Origin: Oscillospiraceae bacterium
Lineage (GTDB): Bacteria; Bacillota; Clostridia; Oscillospirales; Oscillospiraceae
Direction of reading: 5' to 3'
Length of the DNA: 45,246 nt
NCBI GenBank assembly: GCA_017410425.1
Contig: JAFQQV010000059.1
Location: 1-45,246 of the forward strand
Shown: one piece after another, positions 14,975 to 22,640 of the stretch
Position numbering within the stretch: the stretch's first letter is position 1
Layout: every line of letters starts with the position of its first letter
Made by a program: the position numbers and the translations under genes
Notes under the pieces: model-generated
What the model saw: the letters and a program-made list of their open reading frames with translations, nothing else
Databases searched by the model: none
Told to the model about the DNA's origin: nothing

Positions 14975-17356
14975 ATGTACGTAGTAGTAAAGCGCGACGG
15001 TAAGGTCGTCGATTTCAATATCACCAAGATCGCCGAAGCCATCAAGAAGGCATTCGAGGCAACCAACACCGAGTATAACGAGAGCGTTATCGACTTTCTG
15101 GCCCTGAAGGTCTCTGCAGACTTCCTGCCCAAGATCAAGGATGGCCAGGTCGCCGTTGAAGATATTCAGGACAGCGTTGAGGCCGTTCTCTCCCGCGGCG
15201 GCTATGAGACTGTTGCCAAGGCATACATCCTCTACCGCAAGCAGCGCGAGAAGCTGCGCAACACCAAGTCCTCCTACCTGGACTACAAGGAGACTGTTGA
15301 CAAGTACCTCAACATTGAGGACTGGCGCGTCAAGGAAAACTCCACCGTCACCTACTCTGTGGGCGGTCTGATCCTCTCCAACTCCGGCGCCATCACCGCA
15401 AACTACTGGCTCAGCGAGGTCTATGATCAGGAGATCGCAAATGCCCACCGCAACTGCGACATTCACCTGCATGACCTTTCCATGCTCACCGGCTACTGCG
15501 CCGGCTGGAGCCTCAAGCAGCTGATTCAGGAAGGTCTCGGCATTCCCGGCAAGATCAACTCCTCCCCCGCAAGCCACCTGTCCACCCTCTGCAACCAGAT
15601 GGTCAACTTCCTTGGCATCATGCAGAACGAGTGGGCCGGCGCACAGGCCTTCTCCTCCTTCGATACCTACCTTGCTCCCTTCGTAAAGGTTGACAATCTC
15701 ACTTACAAGGAAGTCAAGCAGTGCATCCAGAGCTTCATCTTCGGCGTGAACACTCCCTCCCGCTGGGGCACCCAGGCTCCCTTCTCCAACATCACCCTTG
15801 ACTGGACCGTTCCCAACGACCTGAAGGATCTGCCCGCTATCGTCGGCGGCAAGGAGATGGACTTCACCTATGGCGACTGCAAGGCCGAGATGGACATGGT
15901 CAACAAGGCCTTCATCGACATCATGATCGAGGGCGACGCCAACGGCCGCGGCTTCCAGTACCCCATCCCCACCTACTCCATCACCCGTGACTTTGACTGG
16001 TCTCCCACCGAGAACAACAAGATGCTCTTCGAGATGACCGCCAAGTACGGCACCCCCTATTTCTCCAACTACATCAACTCCGACATGGAGCCCTCCGATG
16101 TCCGTTCCATGTGCTGCCGTCTGCGCCTTGACCTGCGCGAGCTGCGCAAGAAGTCCGGCGGCTTCTTCGGCTCCGGTGAGTCCACCGGCTCTGTCGGCGT
16201 TGTCACCATCAATATGCCCCGCATCGCATATCTTGCCAAGGACGAGGCAGACTTCTACGCACGCCTTGACAAGATGATGGACATTGCAGCACGCTCCCTG
16301 AAGGTAAAGCGCGATGTTATCACCAAGCTCCTCAATGCCGGCCTCTACCCCTACACCAAGCACTATCTGGGCGGCTTTGACAATCACTTCTCCACCATCG
16401 GCCTTGTGGGCATGAACGAGGTTGGCCTCAATGCCAAGTGGCTGCGCTGCGACATGACCGATGAGCGCTGCCAGGAGTTTGCAAAGGAAGTTCTCGACCA
16501 TATGCGTGAGCGTCTGAGCGACTATCAGGAGCTCTACGGCGACCTGTACAACCTGGAAGCCACCCCTGCCGAGTCTACCTCCTACCGCCTTGCAAAGCAC
16601 GATACCGAGCGCTACCCCGAGATTATCACCGCTGCAGAAGCAGGCGGCACTCCTTACTACACCAACTCCTCCCACCTGCCTGTCAGCTTCACCGAGGATA
16701 TCTTCGAAGCTCTGGACATTCAGGACGATCTGCAGACCCGCTACACCTCCGGTACCGTCTTCCACGCCTTCCTTGGCGAGAAGCTGCCCGACTGGGAAGC
16801 TGCTGCAAAGCTGGTGCGTAAGATCGCCGAGAACTATAAGCTGCCTTACTACACCCTCTCTCCCACCTACTCCGTCTGCAAGAACCACGGCTACCTCAAC
16901 GGCGAGCAGTTCACCTGCCCCGAGTGCGGCAGCTCCGCCGAGGTCTACAGCCGCATCACCGGCTACTATCGCCCCGTGCAGAACTGGAATGTGGGTAAGA
17001 CCCAGGAGTACAAGGAGCGCAAGGAGTACGTTGTTGAGACTTCCGTTCTCAAGCATGAGGGCCCCGTTTTTGAGACCCACAAGCCCGTAACCGCAAGAGA
17101 CGAGGCTGAGCATGCTCCCATGACTCTGGCAGCAACTCCCATCCTCTTCGCAACTCCCACCTGCCCCAACTGCCGCATCGCCGCATCCTACATGGACAAG
17201 GCCGGCTTCAAGTATGAGAAGCTGATGGCAGACGAGCATGCAGACCTGGCAAAGAGCTACGGCGTAAAGCAGGCTCCCACCCTCATCGTTCCCACCGCTG
17301 ACGGCTTTGAGAAGTATGCCGGCGCCGGCGCAATCAAGAACTTTGTTGTAAAGTAA
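14975..17356 (+). CDS. nrdD: Anaerobic ribonucleoside-triphosphate reductase with C-terminal redoxin-like domain
   Basis: This 793-residue class III reductase makes deoxynucleotides without oxygen. An ATP-cone allosteric domain occupies about 1-95 (VVKRDGKVVDFNITKIAEAI). The catalytic barrel follows, with MCCRLRLDLRELRKKSGGFF in the middle. Zinc ligands are likely Cys635, His638, Cys648 and Cys651, and the radical glycine is probably Gly663 in SRITGYYRP. Beyond that comes an extra segment: from about 715 the chain reads ATPILFATPTCPNCRIAASY, a glutaredoxin/NrdH-like beta strand and CxxC (Cys730, Cys733), then AKSYGVKQAPTLIVP. This domain could supply reducing power in place of formate, with TrxB just downstream. 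Confidence 0.95.
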   Translation: MYVVVKRDGKVVDFNITKIAEAIKKAFEATNTEYNESVIDFLALKVSADFLPKIKDGQVAVEDIQDSVEAVLSRGGYETVAKAYILYRKQREKLRNTKSSYLDYKETVDKYLNIEDWRVKENSTVTYSVGGLILSNSGAITANYWLSEVYDQEIANAHRNCDIHLHDLSMLTGYCAGWSLKQLIQEGLGIPGKINSSPASHLSTLCNQMVNFLGIMQNEWAGAQAFSSFDTYLAPFVKVDNLTYKEVKQCIQSFIFGVNTPSRWGTQAPFSNITLDWTVPNDLKDLPAIVGGKEMDFTYGDCKAEMDMVNKAFIDIMIEGDANGRGFQYPIPTYSITRDFDWSPTENNKMLFEMTAKYGTPYFSNYINSDMEPSDVRSMCCRLRLDLRELRKKSGGFFGSGESTGSVGVVTINMPRIAYLAKDEADFYARLDKMMDIAARSLKVKRDVITKLLNAGLYPYTKHYLGGFDNHFSTIGLVGMNEVGLNAKWLRCDMTDERCQEFAKEVLDHMRERLSDYQELYGDLYNLEATPAESTSYRLAKHDTERYPEIITAAEAGGTPYYTNSSHLPVSFTEDIFEALDIQDDLQTRYTSGTVFHAFLGEKLPDWEAAAKLVRKIAENYKLPYYTLSPTYSVCKNHGYLNGEQFTCPECGSSAEVYSRITGYYRPVQNWNVGKTQEYKERKEYVVETSVLKHEGPVFETHKPVTARDEAEHAPMTLAATPILFATPTCPNCRIAASYMDKAGFKYEKLMADEHADLAKSYGVKQAPTLIVPTADGFEKYAGAGAIKNFVVK

Positions 17357-17367
17357 GAAAAAACATA

Positions 17368-17394
17368 ATACCCGGCTCAGCACGAGCCGGGTAT
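17368..17394 (+). terminator. Terminator after nrdD
   Basis: ATACCCGGCTC pairs with GAGCCGGGTAT around AGCAC, but only TTT follows, so termination may be partial and trxB could receive some read-through. Confidence 0.7.
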
Positions 17395-17415
17395 TTGACC
17401 ATCCTGGATAAATTT

Positions 17416-17476
17416 GTAGGGAAGGGATTTATCCCTTCCGTAAGCATTATTCGTAATGCATAAATGCATTACCTAC
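17416..17476. repeat. Two-hairpin intergenic repeat, family R2, copy 2
   Basis: Outer ends are GTAGG and CCTAC. Inside are GAAGGGAT TT ATCCCTTC and GCATTA TTCG TAATGC, followed by a further ATGCAT pair. The plan matches 7958-8013 although the stem sequences differ completely. It lies between nrdD and trxB. Confidence 0.68.
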
Positions 17477-17506
17477 AGGCAAAAAATTACAAAAGGAGCG
17501 ATTTTA

Positions 17507-18418
17507 ATGATCTACGATATAATTATCATCGGCGGCGGCCCTGCCGGTCTCACCGCTGCAACCTATGCCCGCCGCGCAGGCAAGTCTGTGCTGGTTATTG
17601 AAAAGAACGCCTTCGGCGGCCAGATCACCTGGAGCCCCAAGGTTGAAAACTTCCCCGCCTTCGTCTCCATCAGCGGCGCTGAGCTTGGCGACAAGCTTCT
17701 GGAGCAGGCCATGGAGCAGGGGGCCGAGGTGGAGCTGGACGAGGTTTGCGATCTTCGCATTGAGGACGGCATCAAGACTGTTGTCTGCCTTTCCGAAGCT
17801 GAGTTTCAGGCCCGCGCTGTTATAATCGCCACCGGAGCCAAGCCCCGCATGCTGGGTCTTGAGCGTGAGGAAGAGCTTATCGGCGCCGGCGTCTGCTTCT
17901 GCGCTGTCTGTGACGGTGCATTTTACAAGGGCGAGACTGTTGCTGTCAACGGCGGCGGCAACAGCGCCCTGCAGGATGCCATGCTCCTGAGCGAGACCTG
18001 TAAAAAGGTCTACCTCATCCACCGCCGTGATTCTTTCCGCGGCGAGGCCAAGCTGGTGGAGGCTCTCAAGACCAAGGAAAATGTGGAGTTTGTGCTCAAT
18101 GCCAAGGTCGTGGAGCTCATCGGCGAGGATGAGCTTTCCTCTATCGCCGTGGAGCAGGATGGTCAGCGCCGCGTTCTGGACGCTGTGGGCCTTTTTGTTG
18201 CCGTGGGTCACGCTCCCGATAATGAGATTTTCTCCGCTCATATCGAGCTTGACAAGGCAGGCTACGCCGCCTCCGGTGAAAATTGCCTGACCGTCAGCGA
18301 GGGTGTGTTCGTTGCCGGTGACTGCCGCGCAAAGTCCGTCCATCAGCTCACCACCGCCGTGGGCGACGGTTCCGTTGCCGCTCTCGCCGCTTGCAGCTGG
18401 CTGGATTCGTCAAAATAA
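17507..18418 (+). CDS. trxB: Thioredoxin reductase
   Basis: This 303-residue flavoprotein moves electrons from NADPH through FAD to a redox disulfide and on to thioredoxin-like proteins. FAD binding: IIIGGGPAGLTAATYARRAG (about 6-25). Active site: CAVCDGAFY with Cys132 and Cys135. NADPH-binding region: NGGGNSALQDAMLLSE and HRRDSFR. C-terminal FAD motif: VFVAGDCRAKSVHQL. The ATG at 17507 follows AAAGGAG by 8 bases; the longer in-frame reading from 17456 runs through the R2 repeat and is rejected. Placed after the redoxin-fused nrdD, it is a natural candidate to re-reduce that domain. Confidence 0.95.
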   Translation: MIYDIIIIGGGPAGLTAATYARRAGKSVLVIEKNAFGGQITWSPKVENFPAFVSISGAELGDKLLEQAMEQGAEVELDEVCDLRIEDGIKTVVCLSEAEFQARAVIIATGAKPRMLGLEREEELIGAGVCFCAVCDGAFYKGETVAVNGGGNSALQDAMLLSETCKKVYLIHRRDSFRGEAKLVEALKTKENVEFVLNAKVVELIGEDELSSIAVEQDGQRRVLDAVGLFVAVGHAPDNEIFSAHIELDKAGYAASGENCLTVSEGVFVAGDCRAKSVHQLTTAVGDGSVAALAACSWLDSSK

Positions 18419-18425
18419 TACCGAG

Positions 18426-18460
18426 GGTCATGTGGTGTCGCTTGCGGCACCACATTGACC
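18426..18460 (+). terminator. Probable terminator of trxB
   Basis: A long stem (GGTCA TGTGGTG ... CACCACA TGACC, with one bulge) is followed by GGCGGCATTATTTTTCC. The T-run is offset by about 8 bases, so efficiency is uncertain. Confidence 0.55.
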
Positions 18461-18479
18461 GGCGGCATTATTTTTCCTC

Positions 18480-18518
18480 TATCAACCGTGACCCACTTCG
18501 TTGGGCTCACAGTTGATA
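18480..18518. repeat. Imperfect inverted repeat of unknown role
   Basis: TATCAAC and GTTGATA enclose a further GTG / CAC and CCCA / TGGG pairing around CTTCG. It lies between the trxB hairpin and the next terminator, with no coding content. Confidence 0.5.
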
Positions 18519-18568
18519 TATAAATTGAACAAAGAAGATAGCGGTGTCCTCGACGCCCCGTATCAATG

Positions 18569-18600
18569 AAAAAAGAGACAGCATCTGCTGTCTCTTTTTT
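18569..18600. terminator. Terminator at the 3' end of the nucleotidyltransferase gene
   Basis: AAAAAAGAGACAGCA pairs with TGCTGTCTCTTTTTT around a two-base centre; symmetric, so active in both directions. Confidence 0.85.
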
Positions 18601-19376
18601 TATTGAATGATCTTTTTAAGCTCAAGGATTATCCTCTCAAGATCGGCCTCTATGCACTCCGGCTTTGTATAGAGATCCGCGTAGAGCCTGTTGATATTCT
18701 CCTCAAAATCGGCGGGCAGCAGGCTGCAGTTCTTTTTACACAGTGAAACAAGCCGTTTTTCGCCGGGATGACTCTGCTCGTTGAGAGCCCAGATAATGTC
18801 AAAGTAGGACTCCATGAAGGCCGCCGTCCTGTGGCAGATGCTGACAAGATCGCCCCGGCCAACCGCCTTTTCGATCTGCAGCTTATAGGCCGGCATGGCA
18901 TCAATGAGTAGCTTCAGGTTCCGCTCAATGATATTCGCCTTCAGCTGCTTGGGATAAGGAATATCAAAGCGCTCTTTCAGCGCCTGCAGGCGTCCATCAC
19001 GGTCGTATATAATTTTACAGTTTTTCAGATTGTGCCACATGCAGGTGGTGTAGCCGTTGCAGGGCTGAAAATTTTCCATTACTTGAGCAAGGCCATTGGC
19101 AAAGGTGTCCAGATCCCTGTAGAGAATGTCAATGTCGATGCCGTTATTCAGCGTGCAGTTATCTTCATACTCCCAGAAGCTGTTGCCAAGCTCCATATAG
19201 GAGCAGTATTTTTCAAGAATCTTCCGGCGCTTATCCTCGCTTACAGCTTTGGTGCAGTAAAGATAAACGTCATAGTCCGATTTTTCATCAAAGACCTCGC
19301 CTGCCCGGGAGCCGCCTAGGGCAATGGCTTCAACCTCGGGCAGAACTGCAAGTTCACGGAATAAACTTTCTATCAT
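18600..19376 (-). CDS. Nucleotidyltransferase-domain protein (DUF4037-like)
   Basis: This 258-residue protein has the polymerase-beta-type nucleotidyltransferase motif near its start: ALGGSRAGEVFDEKSDYDVY (about 20-39), with the paired acidic residues expected to hold metal, and a further acidic NNGIDIDILYRD at about 78-89. The C-terminal half is helical and resembles the helical domain found after such folds in streptomycin-adenylyltransferase-like and DUF4037 proteins. The substrate is unknown. It could modify a small molecule or a protein, and an antibiotic-resistance role should not be assumed. It is a single gene bounded by terminators on both sides. Confidence 0.75.
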   Translation of the reverse strand: MIESLFRELAVLPEVEAIALGGSRAGEVFDEKSDYDVYLYCTKAVSEDKRRKILEKYCSYMELGNSFWEYEDNCTLNNGIDIDILYRDLDTFANGLAQVMENFQPCNGYTTCMWHNLKNCKIIYDRDGRLQALKERFDIPYPKQLKANIIERNLKLLIDAMPAYKLQIEKAVGRGDLVSICHRTAAFMESYFDIIWALNEQSHPGEKRLVSLCKKNCSLLPADFEENINRLYADLYTKPECIEADLERIILELKKIIQ

Positions 19377-19397
19377 AAAAAATGCTCCCTTTCCTTA

Positions 19398-19429
19398 AAA
19401 ACCGGAGAAGCTTTAGCTTCTCCGGTTTT
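19398..19429. terminator. Terminator after degV
   Basis: AAAACCGGAGAAGC pairs with GCTTCTCCGGTTTT around TTTA, just downstream of the degV stop codon. Confidence 0.9.
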
Positions 19430-19438
19430 GTTTGTGCC

Positions 19439-20284
19439 TTACAGATTCTTTTCAAAGCCCACTATCATTCCGCCCTTTTCAGCGTAGAAGCTGGTGAGGC
19501 CGCCCATGGGGTAGATTTCAAGCTGTGCCTCGGGATAGCCTGCAAGGATAGTCTCCTTCATGCTCTGGGCAATGGAGGGATTGAGGCAGTGGCTGATGTA
19601 CACCTTGCCGCCATTGTAGCCCTGCTTGAGCATTATATCGTATGCACTGGCCACGGCCTTCTTTGCGCCGCGGGGCTTTTCCAGCATCTCAAGGGTGCCG
19701 ATCTCGCTGGCAATGCCCAGAGGGCGGATGTTCAGCAGGCCGGCTGCCTTGGCAACCAAGTGGCTGACACGACCGTTGTTGGCCAGGTTCTGCATGCTCT
19801 CAAGGGTAAAGAGCAGACCGCAGTGATTGACCTTGTAGTCGTTGACAATCTCGACTATCTCCTCAAAGCTCTTATCCTCTGCTGCAAGCTCCATGATTTT
19901 ATCCATGATCAGGTGCATCTCGCCGCCGGTGGAGAGGGAGTCAAAAACGTGGGCCTTGCGGCCGGTGTGCTCTGCCATGTATTCCTCGCAGGCGATGCAG
20001 GCGGCGTTGTAGCTGCCGGAGAGATTGCTGGAGATGGTGATGCAGAAGATGTTCTCATAATCCTCAAAGGCGTCCAGCCAGTCGGCAGGGGCAGGGCAGG
20101 CGGAACCGGATTTGCCGTTGTACTTGAGCAGGTAGTGCACCATTTCCTCAATATCAAGCTGGGCATTGTCTATCCATTCGCGCTCACCGGCGATTATTTT
20201 AAGCGGTGCGGAGGCAAAGGGAAAGCCGCCGAGGCTGTGCATATCTCCGGAAGAGTCGGATATGATTTTTATTTTCTTGTCCAT
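19439..20284 (-). CDS. degV: DegV family fatty-acid-binding protein (FakB-like)
   Basis: This 281-residue protein belongs to the carrier family that holds one fatty acid while FakA phosphorylates it. Visible motifs are IKIISDSSGDMHSL at the start, TISSNLSGSYNAACIA (about 86-101) and DSLSTGGEMHLIM (about 119-131), which line the acyl-binding pocket and contact the kinase. The ATG at 20284 follows AAGGAG; the longer in-frame reading to 20371 lacks a ribosome site. fakA lies about 6 kb away in the same orientation. Which lipid it binds cannot be read from the sequence. Confidence 0.9.
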   Translation of the reverse strand: MDKKIKIISDSSGDMHSLGGFPFASAPLKIIAGEREWIDNAQLDIEEMVHYLLKYNGKSGSACPAPADWLDAFEDYENIFCITISSNLSGSYNAACIACEEYMAEHTGRKAHVFDSLSTGGEMHLIMDKIMELAAEDKSFEEIVEIVNDYKVNHCGLLFTLESMQNLANNGRVSHLVAKAAGLLNIRPLGIASEIGTLEMLEKPRGAKKAVASAYDIMLKQGYNGGKVYISHCLNPSIAQSMKETILAGYPEAQLEIYPMGGLTSFYAEKGGMIVGFEKNL

Positions 20285-20454
20285 GTCGGGCTCCTTATAT
20301 CTTTGATAATAGTAAGGAGAGCCAAACCCACGGCATAGGGCAGCGGACTTGGCTATCATTACCAATTTCATATTGCATTATTTGAGATGAAAAAGCAATC
20401 TACCTCTCAAAAAGGTACTCTCCGTTTGCGTCTGAAGCAGTAGAGTTGAGAAAT

Positions 20455-20481
20455 GCCCACTCTACCAGGAGTAGAATGGGC
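20455..20481. repeat. Hairpin in the degV upstream region
   Basis: GCCCACTCTAC pairs with GTAGAATGGGC with one mismatch around CAGGA. The surrounding 20285-20505 interval has no gene and no clear promoter to my eye. Confidence 0.45.
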
Positions 20482-20505
20482 TGATTTTACGCTGTAAAAT
20501 ACAAC

Positions 20506-20530
20506 AAAACCCGGTTTTTGACCGGGTTTT
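20506..20530 (-). terminator. Terminator after the HAD phosphatase gene
   Basis: AAAACCCGGT pairs with ACCGGGTTTT, eight bases past the stop codon of the leftward gene. Confidence 0.85.
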
Positions 20531-20538
20531 GGCGCTGA

Positions 20539-21375
20539 TTATTCAGAAAAAACAAATTTCTCAATTGCCTGTGCAAAGCCTGCATCATTGCAGTGACCGG
20601 TGACATAGTCCGCCGTGGACAGCAGAACAGCTTCTGCATTTTCCATGGCCACGCCTATTCCGGCAGCTTTGATCATGTCCCTGTCGTTGCTGCCGTCGCC
20701 CAGCGCCATGGACTGTGAGATGTCCAGACCCAGCAGCTCACAGAGCTTTTTGAGGGCATTGCCCTTGGTGCCGCCCTGGATGGTTACCTCTATATTGCCG
20801 GGGATGGAGGAGGAAAACACCAGCTCCGGAAAGCGCCGCGGCAGCAGCTCCAGCTGTCTTTCGCGCTCGGCCTGATCCTTGAAGAACATCTGCATTTTAA
20901 GCAGCTCCTCGCCGCTTTCAATAAGATGCGAAACCAGATCATCCACAGGCCTTCGCATGGACTTTACGTGGCTCAGCATATGGGGGTTGGAGATATAGTC
21001 CTCCAGCTGCTCCCACATATAGCGGCTCATATAGCCGCTTTCTTCCTTGTAGCAGTCGTAAATTACAGGCAGAGTCTCCATATGCTCATAAAAGCGCAGC
21101 GCCAGCTCAAGGGGGATCATGGACCGGGAGAGGGCCTTATCTTCCTTTTTGTCATAGATGCAGGAGCCGTTGGCAGTGATGTAATAGCGGATGAAAGGCA
21201 GCTCCTTGAGCATATCCGGAAGACCTGCGTAGGTGCGCCCGGTGGCGGGGACGATGTGCACGCCCTGAGCGGCAGCCTTTTCTATAGCCAGCGTGTTACG
21301 TTCCGGGACCTGCTTGCTGTCGTTTAGGAAGGTGCCGTCCAGATCAAAGCTTATCAGCTTTATGCTTTTGCTCAT
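20539..21375 (-). CDS. Cof-type HAD-superfamily hydrolase
   Basis: This 278-residue phosphatase has the four HAD motifs: ISFDLDGTFLND with the nucleophile aspartate (about 11), the threonine of PATGRTYAG, a lysine in GGTKGNALKKL, and MALGDGSNDRDMI near the C-terminus. The large cap domain marks it as the Cof/IIB type, which acts on sugar phosphates, nucleotides or cofactors. Its ATG overlaps the stop of the upstream LysR gene by four bases (ATGA), so the two are translationally coupled. The substrate is not predictable. Confidence 0.9.
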   Translation of the reverse strand: MSKSIKLISFDLDGTFLNDSKQVPERNTLAIEKAAAQGVHIVPATGRTYAGLPDMLKELPFIRYYITANGSCIYDKKEDKALSRSMIPLELALRFYEHMETLPVIYDCYKEESGYMSRYMWEQLEDYISNPHMLSHVKSMRRPVDDLVSHLIESGEELLKMQMFFKDQAERERQLELLPRRFPELVFSSSIPGNIEVTIQGGTKGNALKKLCELLGLDISQSMALGDGSNDRDMIKAAGIGVAMENAEAVLLSTADYVTGHCNDAGFAQAIEKFVFSE

Positions 21376-22340
21376 TCCTCCGAAGTTCCTTTCAGCTGCT
21401 GCATGTAGTCGTTGAAATAATACTTGATCTGCTCCAGCAATTCAAGGTTTTTGCCGTGTATGCCGCTTTCTTTATTATAGTACGCGCAAACAGGCTCAAT
21501 CTCCGGCAGGTGAGGCAGGGGGAAAATGTGAATATTGTTCAGATAGTCCCTCTGCAGCTCCGGAGCCATCATATCCCAGAATATGCGGGGGTAGATGAAC
21601 AGTCCCAGTCCGCTGTTTGCCAGCTGGAAGGCGTTTTCAACGTTTGTGACTTCGCACACGAAGCGCACGGCCACATCGTAATATTTAAGATAGGAACTGA
21701 GCGCGCGGCCGCCGGATACGCGGCGGGAGAGCCGGATAAAGGGGGCGCACTGGAAAAATCCCAGATCAACGCCGTCCTTGTAGTTTTCAACTGTGCTTTC
21801 GTATTTATCGCCGGCAATGTCCCGCAGGATATTCTTCGGCACAATCAGCACATATTCCTTGGGGCACAGCGGCACCGTCACATAGTTGTCCGGCACATTG
21901 CAGAGGCTGCCGATAACCAGGTCCACGCCTTCATATACAATAGCCTTCTGCAGCATGTCCGGCGACTCCTCACTGACCTTCACATAGGTGTCGGGATGCT
22001 CATCCACGTACTTGGGCAGAACATGGGGCAGCAGAGCACGGGCGATGGTGTGCTCAATACCCATATGGATAAAGTGGGAGCGGCTGATGCTGCGGCTGGA
22101 GCTTTCCTCAAACTGCTGCTTGAGCTGCAGAATCTCCTTGGCAACCTTCAGAAAATGCTTGCCGTCCGGGGTGAGGGCGAGGGGGCGGCTGCGCACCAGC
22201 AGCACAGTGTCCAGTTCCTCTTCTATTTTAGCAATCTGCTTGGATAGGGTCTGCTGGGAGATGAAGAGATGCTTTGCAGCGGTGGAAAAACTTTTCTCTT
22301 CGGCCACGGCAATAAAACTTCTTAACAATGAAAAATCCAT
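21372..22340 (-). CDS. LysR-family transcriptional regulator
   Basis: This 322-residue regulator has an N-terminal winged helix-turn-helix (MDFSLLRSFIAVAEEKSFST, AAKHLFISQQTLSKQIAKIE) and a C-terminal effector-binding domain beginning near residue 90 (FIHMGIEHTIARALLPHVL). It diverges from the TAXI-type TRAP transporter genes across 300 bases, the classic arrangement of a LysR protein controlling its neighbour. The effector is perhaps the transported acid; this is inferred. It is followed by an overlapping HAD phosphatase gene. Confidence 0.93.
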   Translation of the reverse strand: MDFSLLRSFIAVAEEKSFSTAAKHLFISQQTLSKQIAKIEEELDTVLLVRSRPLALTPDGKHFLKVAKEILQLKQQFEESSSRSISRSHFIHMGIEHTIARALLPHVLPKYVDEHPDTYVKVSEESPDMLQKAIVYEGVDLVIGSLCNVPDNYVTVPLCPKEYVLIVPKNILRDIAGDKYESTVENYKDGVDLGFFQCAPFIRLSRRVSGGRALSSYLKYYDVAVRFVCEVTNVENAFQLANSGLGLFIYPRIFWDMMAPELQRDYLNNIHIFPLPHLPEIEPVCAYYNKESGIHGKNLELLEQIKYYFNDYMQQLKGTSEE

Positions 22341-22393
22341 TTTTGCCTCCGTGTATCCTGAGGGTGATAGTTTCAGCTTTCCCTACAGGCCGG

Positions 22394-22432
22394 CTTGATT
22401 GTCTGTTATAGACTCAGCAGGAATCAAGTCAA
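22394..22432 (-). promoter_or_regulatory. lysR promoter framed by an inverted repeat
   Basis: Reading leftward: -35 TTGACT (22432-22427), 16-base spacer, -10 TATAAC (22410-22405). The inverted arms CTTGATT (22394-22400) and AATCAAG (22422-22428) enclose the -10 and touch the -35, which would suit autoregulation by LysR. The promoter is seen; the operator is inference. Confidence 0.5.
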
Positions 22433-22543
22433 TACTTTCTTTTTTGGTTTACTTGCATAAAGCAGTGAAGTACAGGCGTCCATCAACTGTGAAATTTGGC
22501 AAAATGCTAATTTGTAGTTGCAAACTTAATGAATTGGTTGTAT

Positions 22544-22549
22544 TATAAT
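22544..22549 (+). promoter_or_regulatory. -10 element of the TRAP transporter promoter
   Basis: A perfect TATAAT with no good -35 at the usual distance; the nearest TTGCAA is 20 bases upstream of the -10. That fits an activator-dependent promoter. The remaining 22341-22640 sequence holds no gene. Confidence 0.45.
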
Positions 22550-22640
22550 ATCACGAAAGGCGTAAATCAAGAGATAATTTGGAAAATCTGAAAAATTTTC
22601 CCAAAGCAAAAAACTAAGCAATAAATCGGAGGTAATCAAA

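Noticed and set aside
18600-19376. An aminoglycoside-resistance adenylyltransferase
   Set aside because: Only the general nucleotidyltransferase motif is shared; substrate-defining residues cannot be recognised and the context is not mobile.
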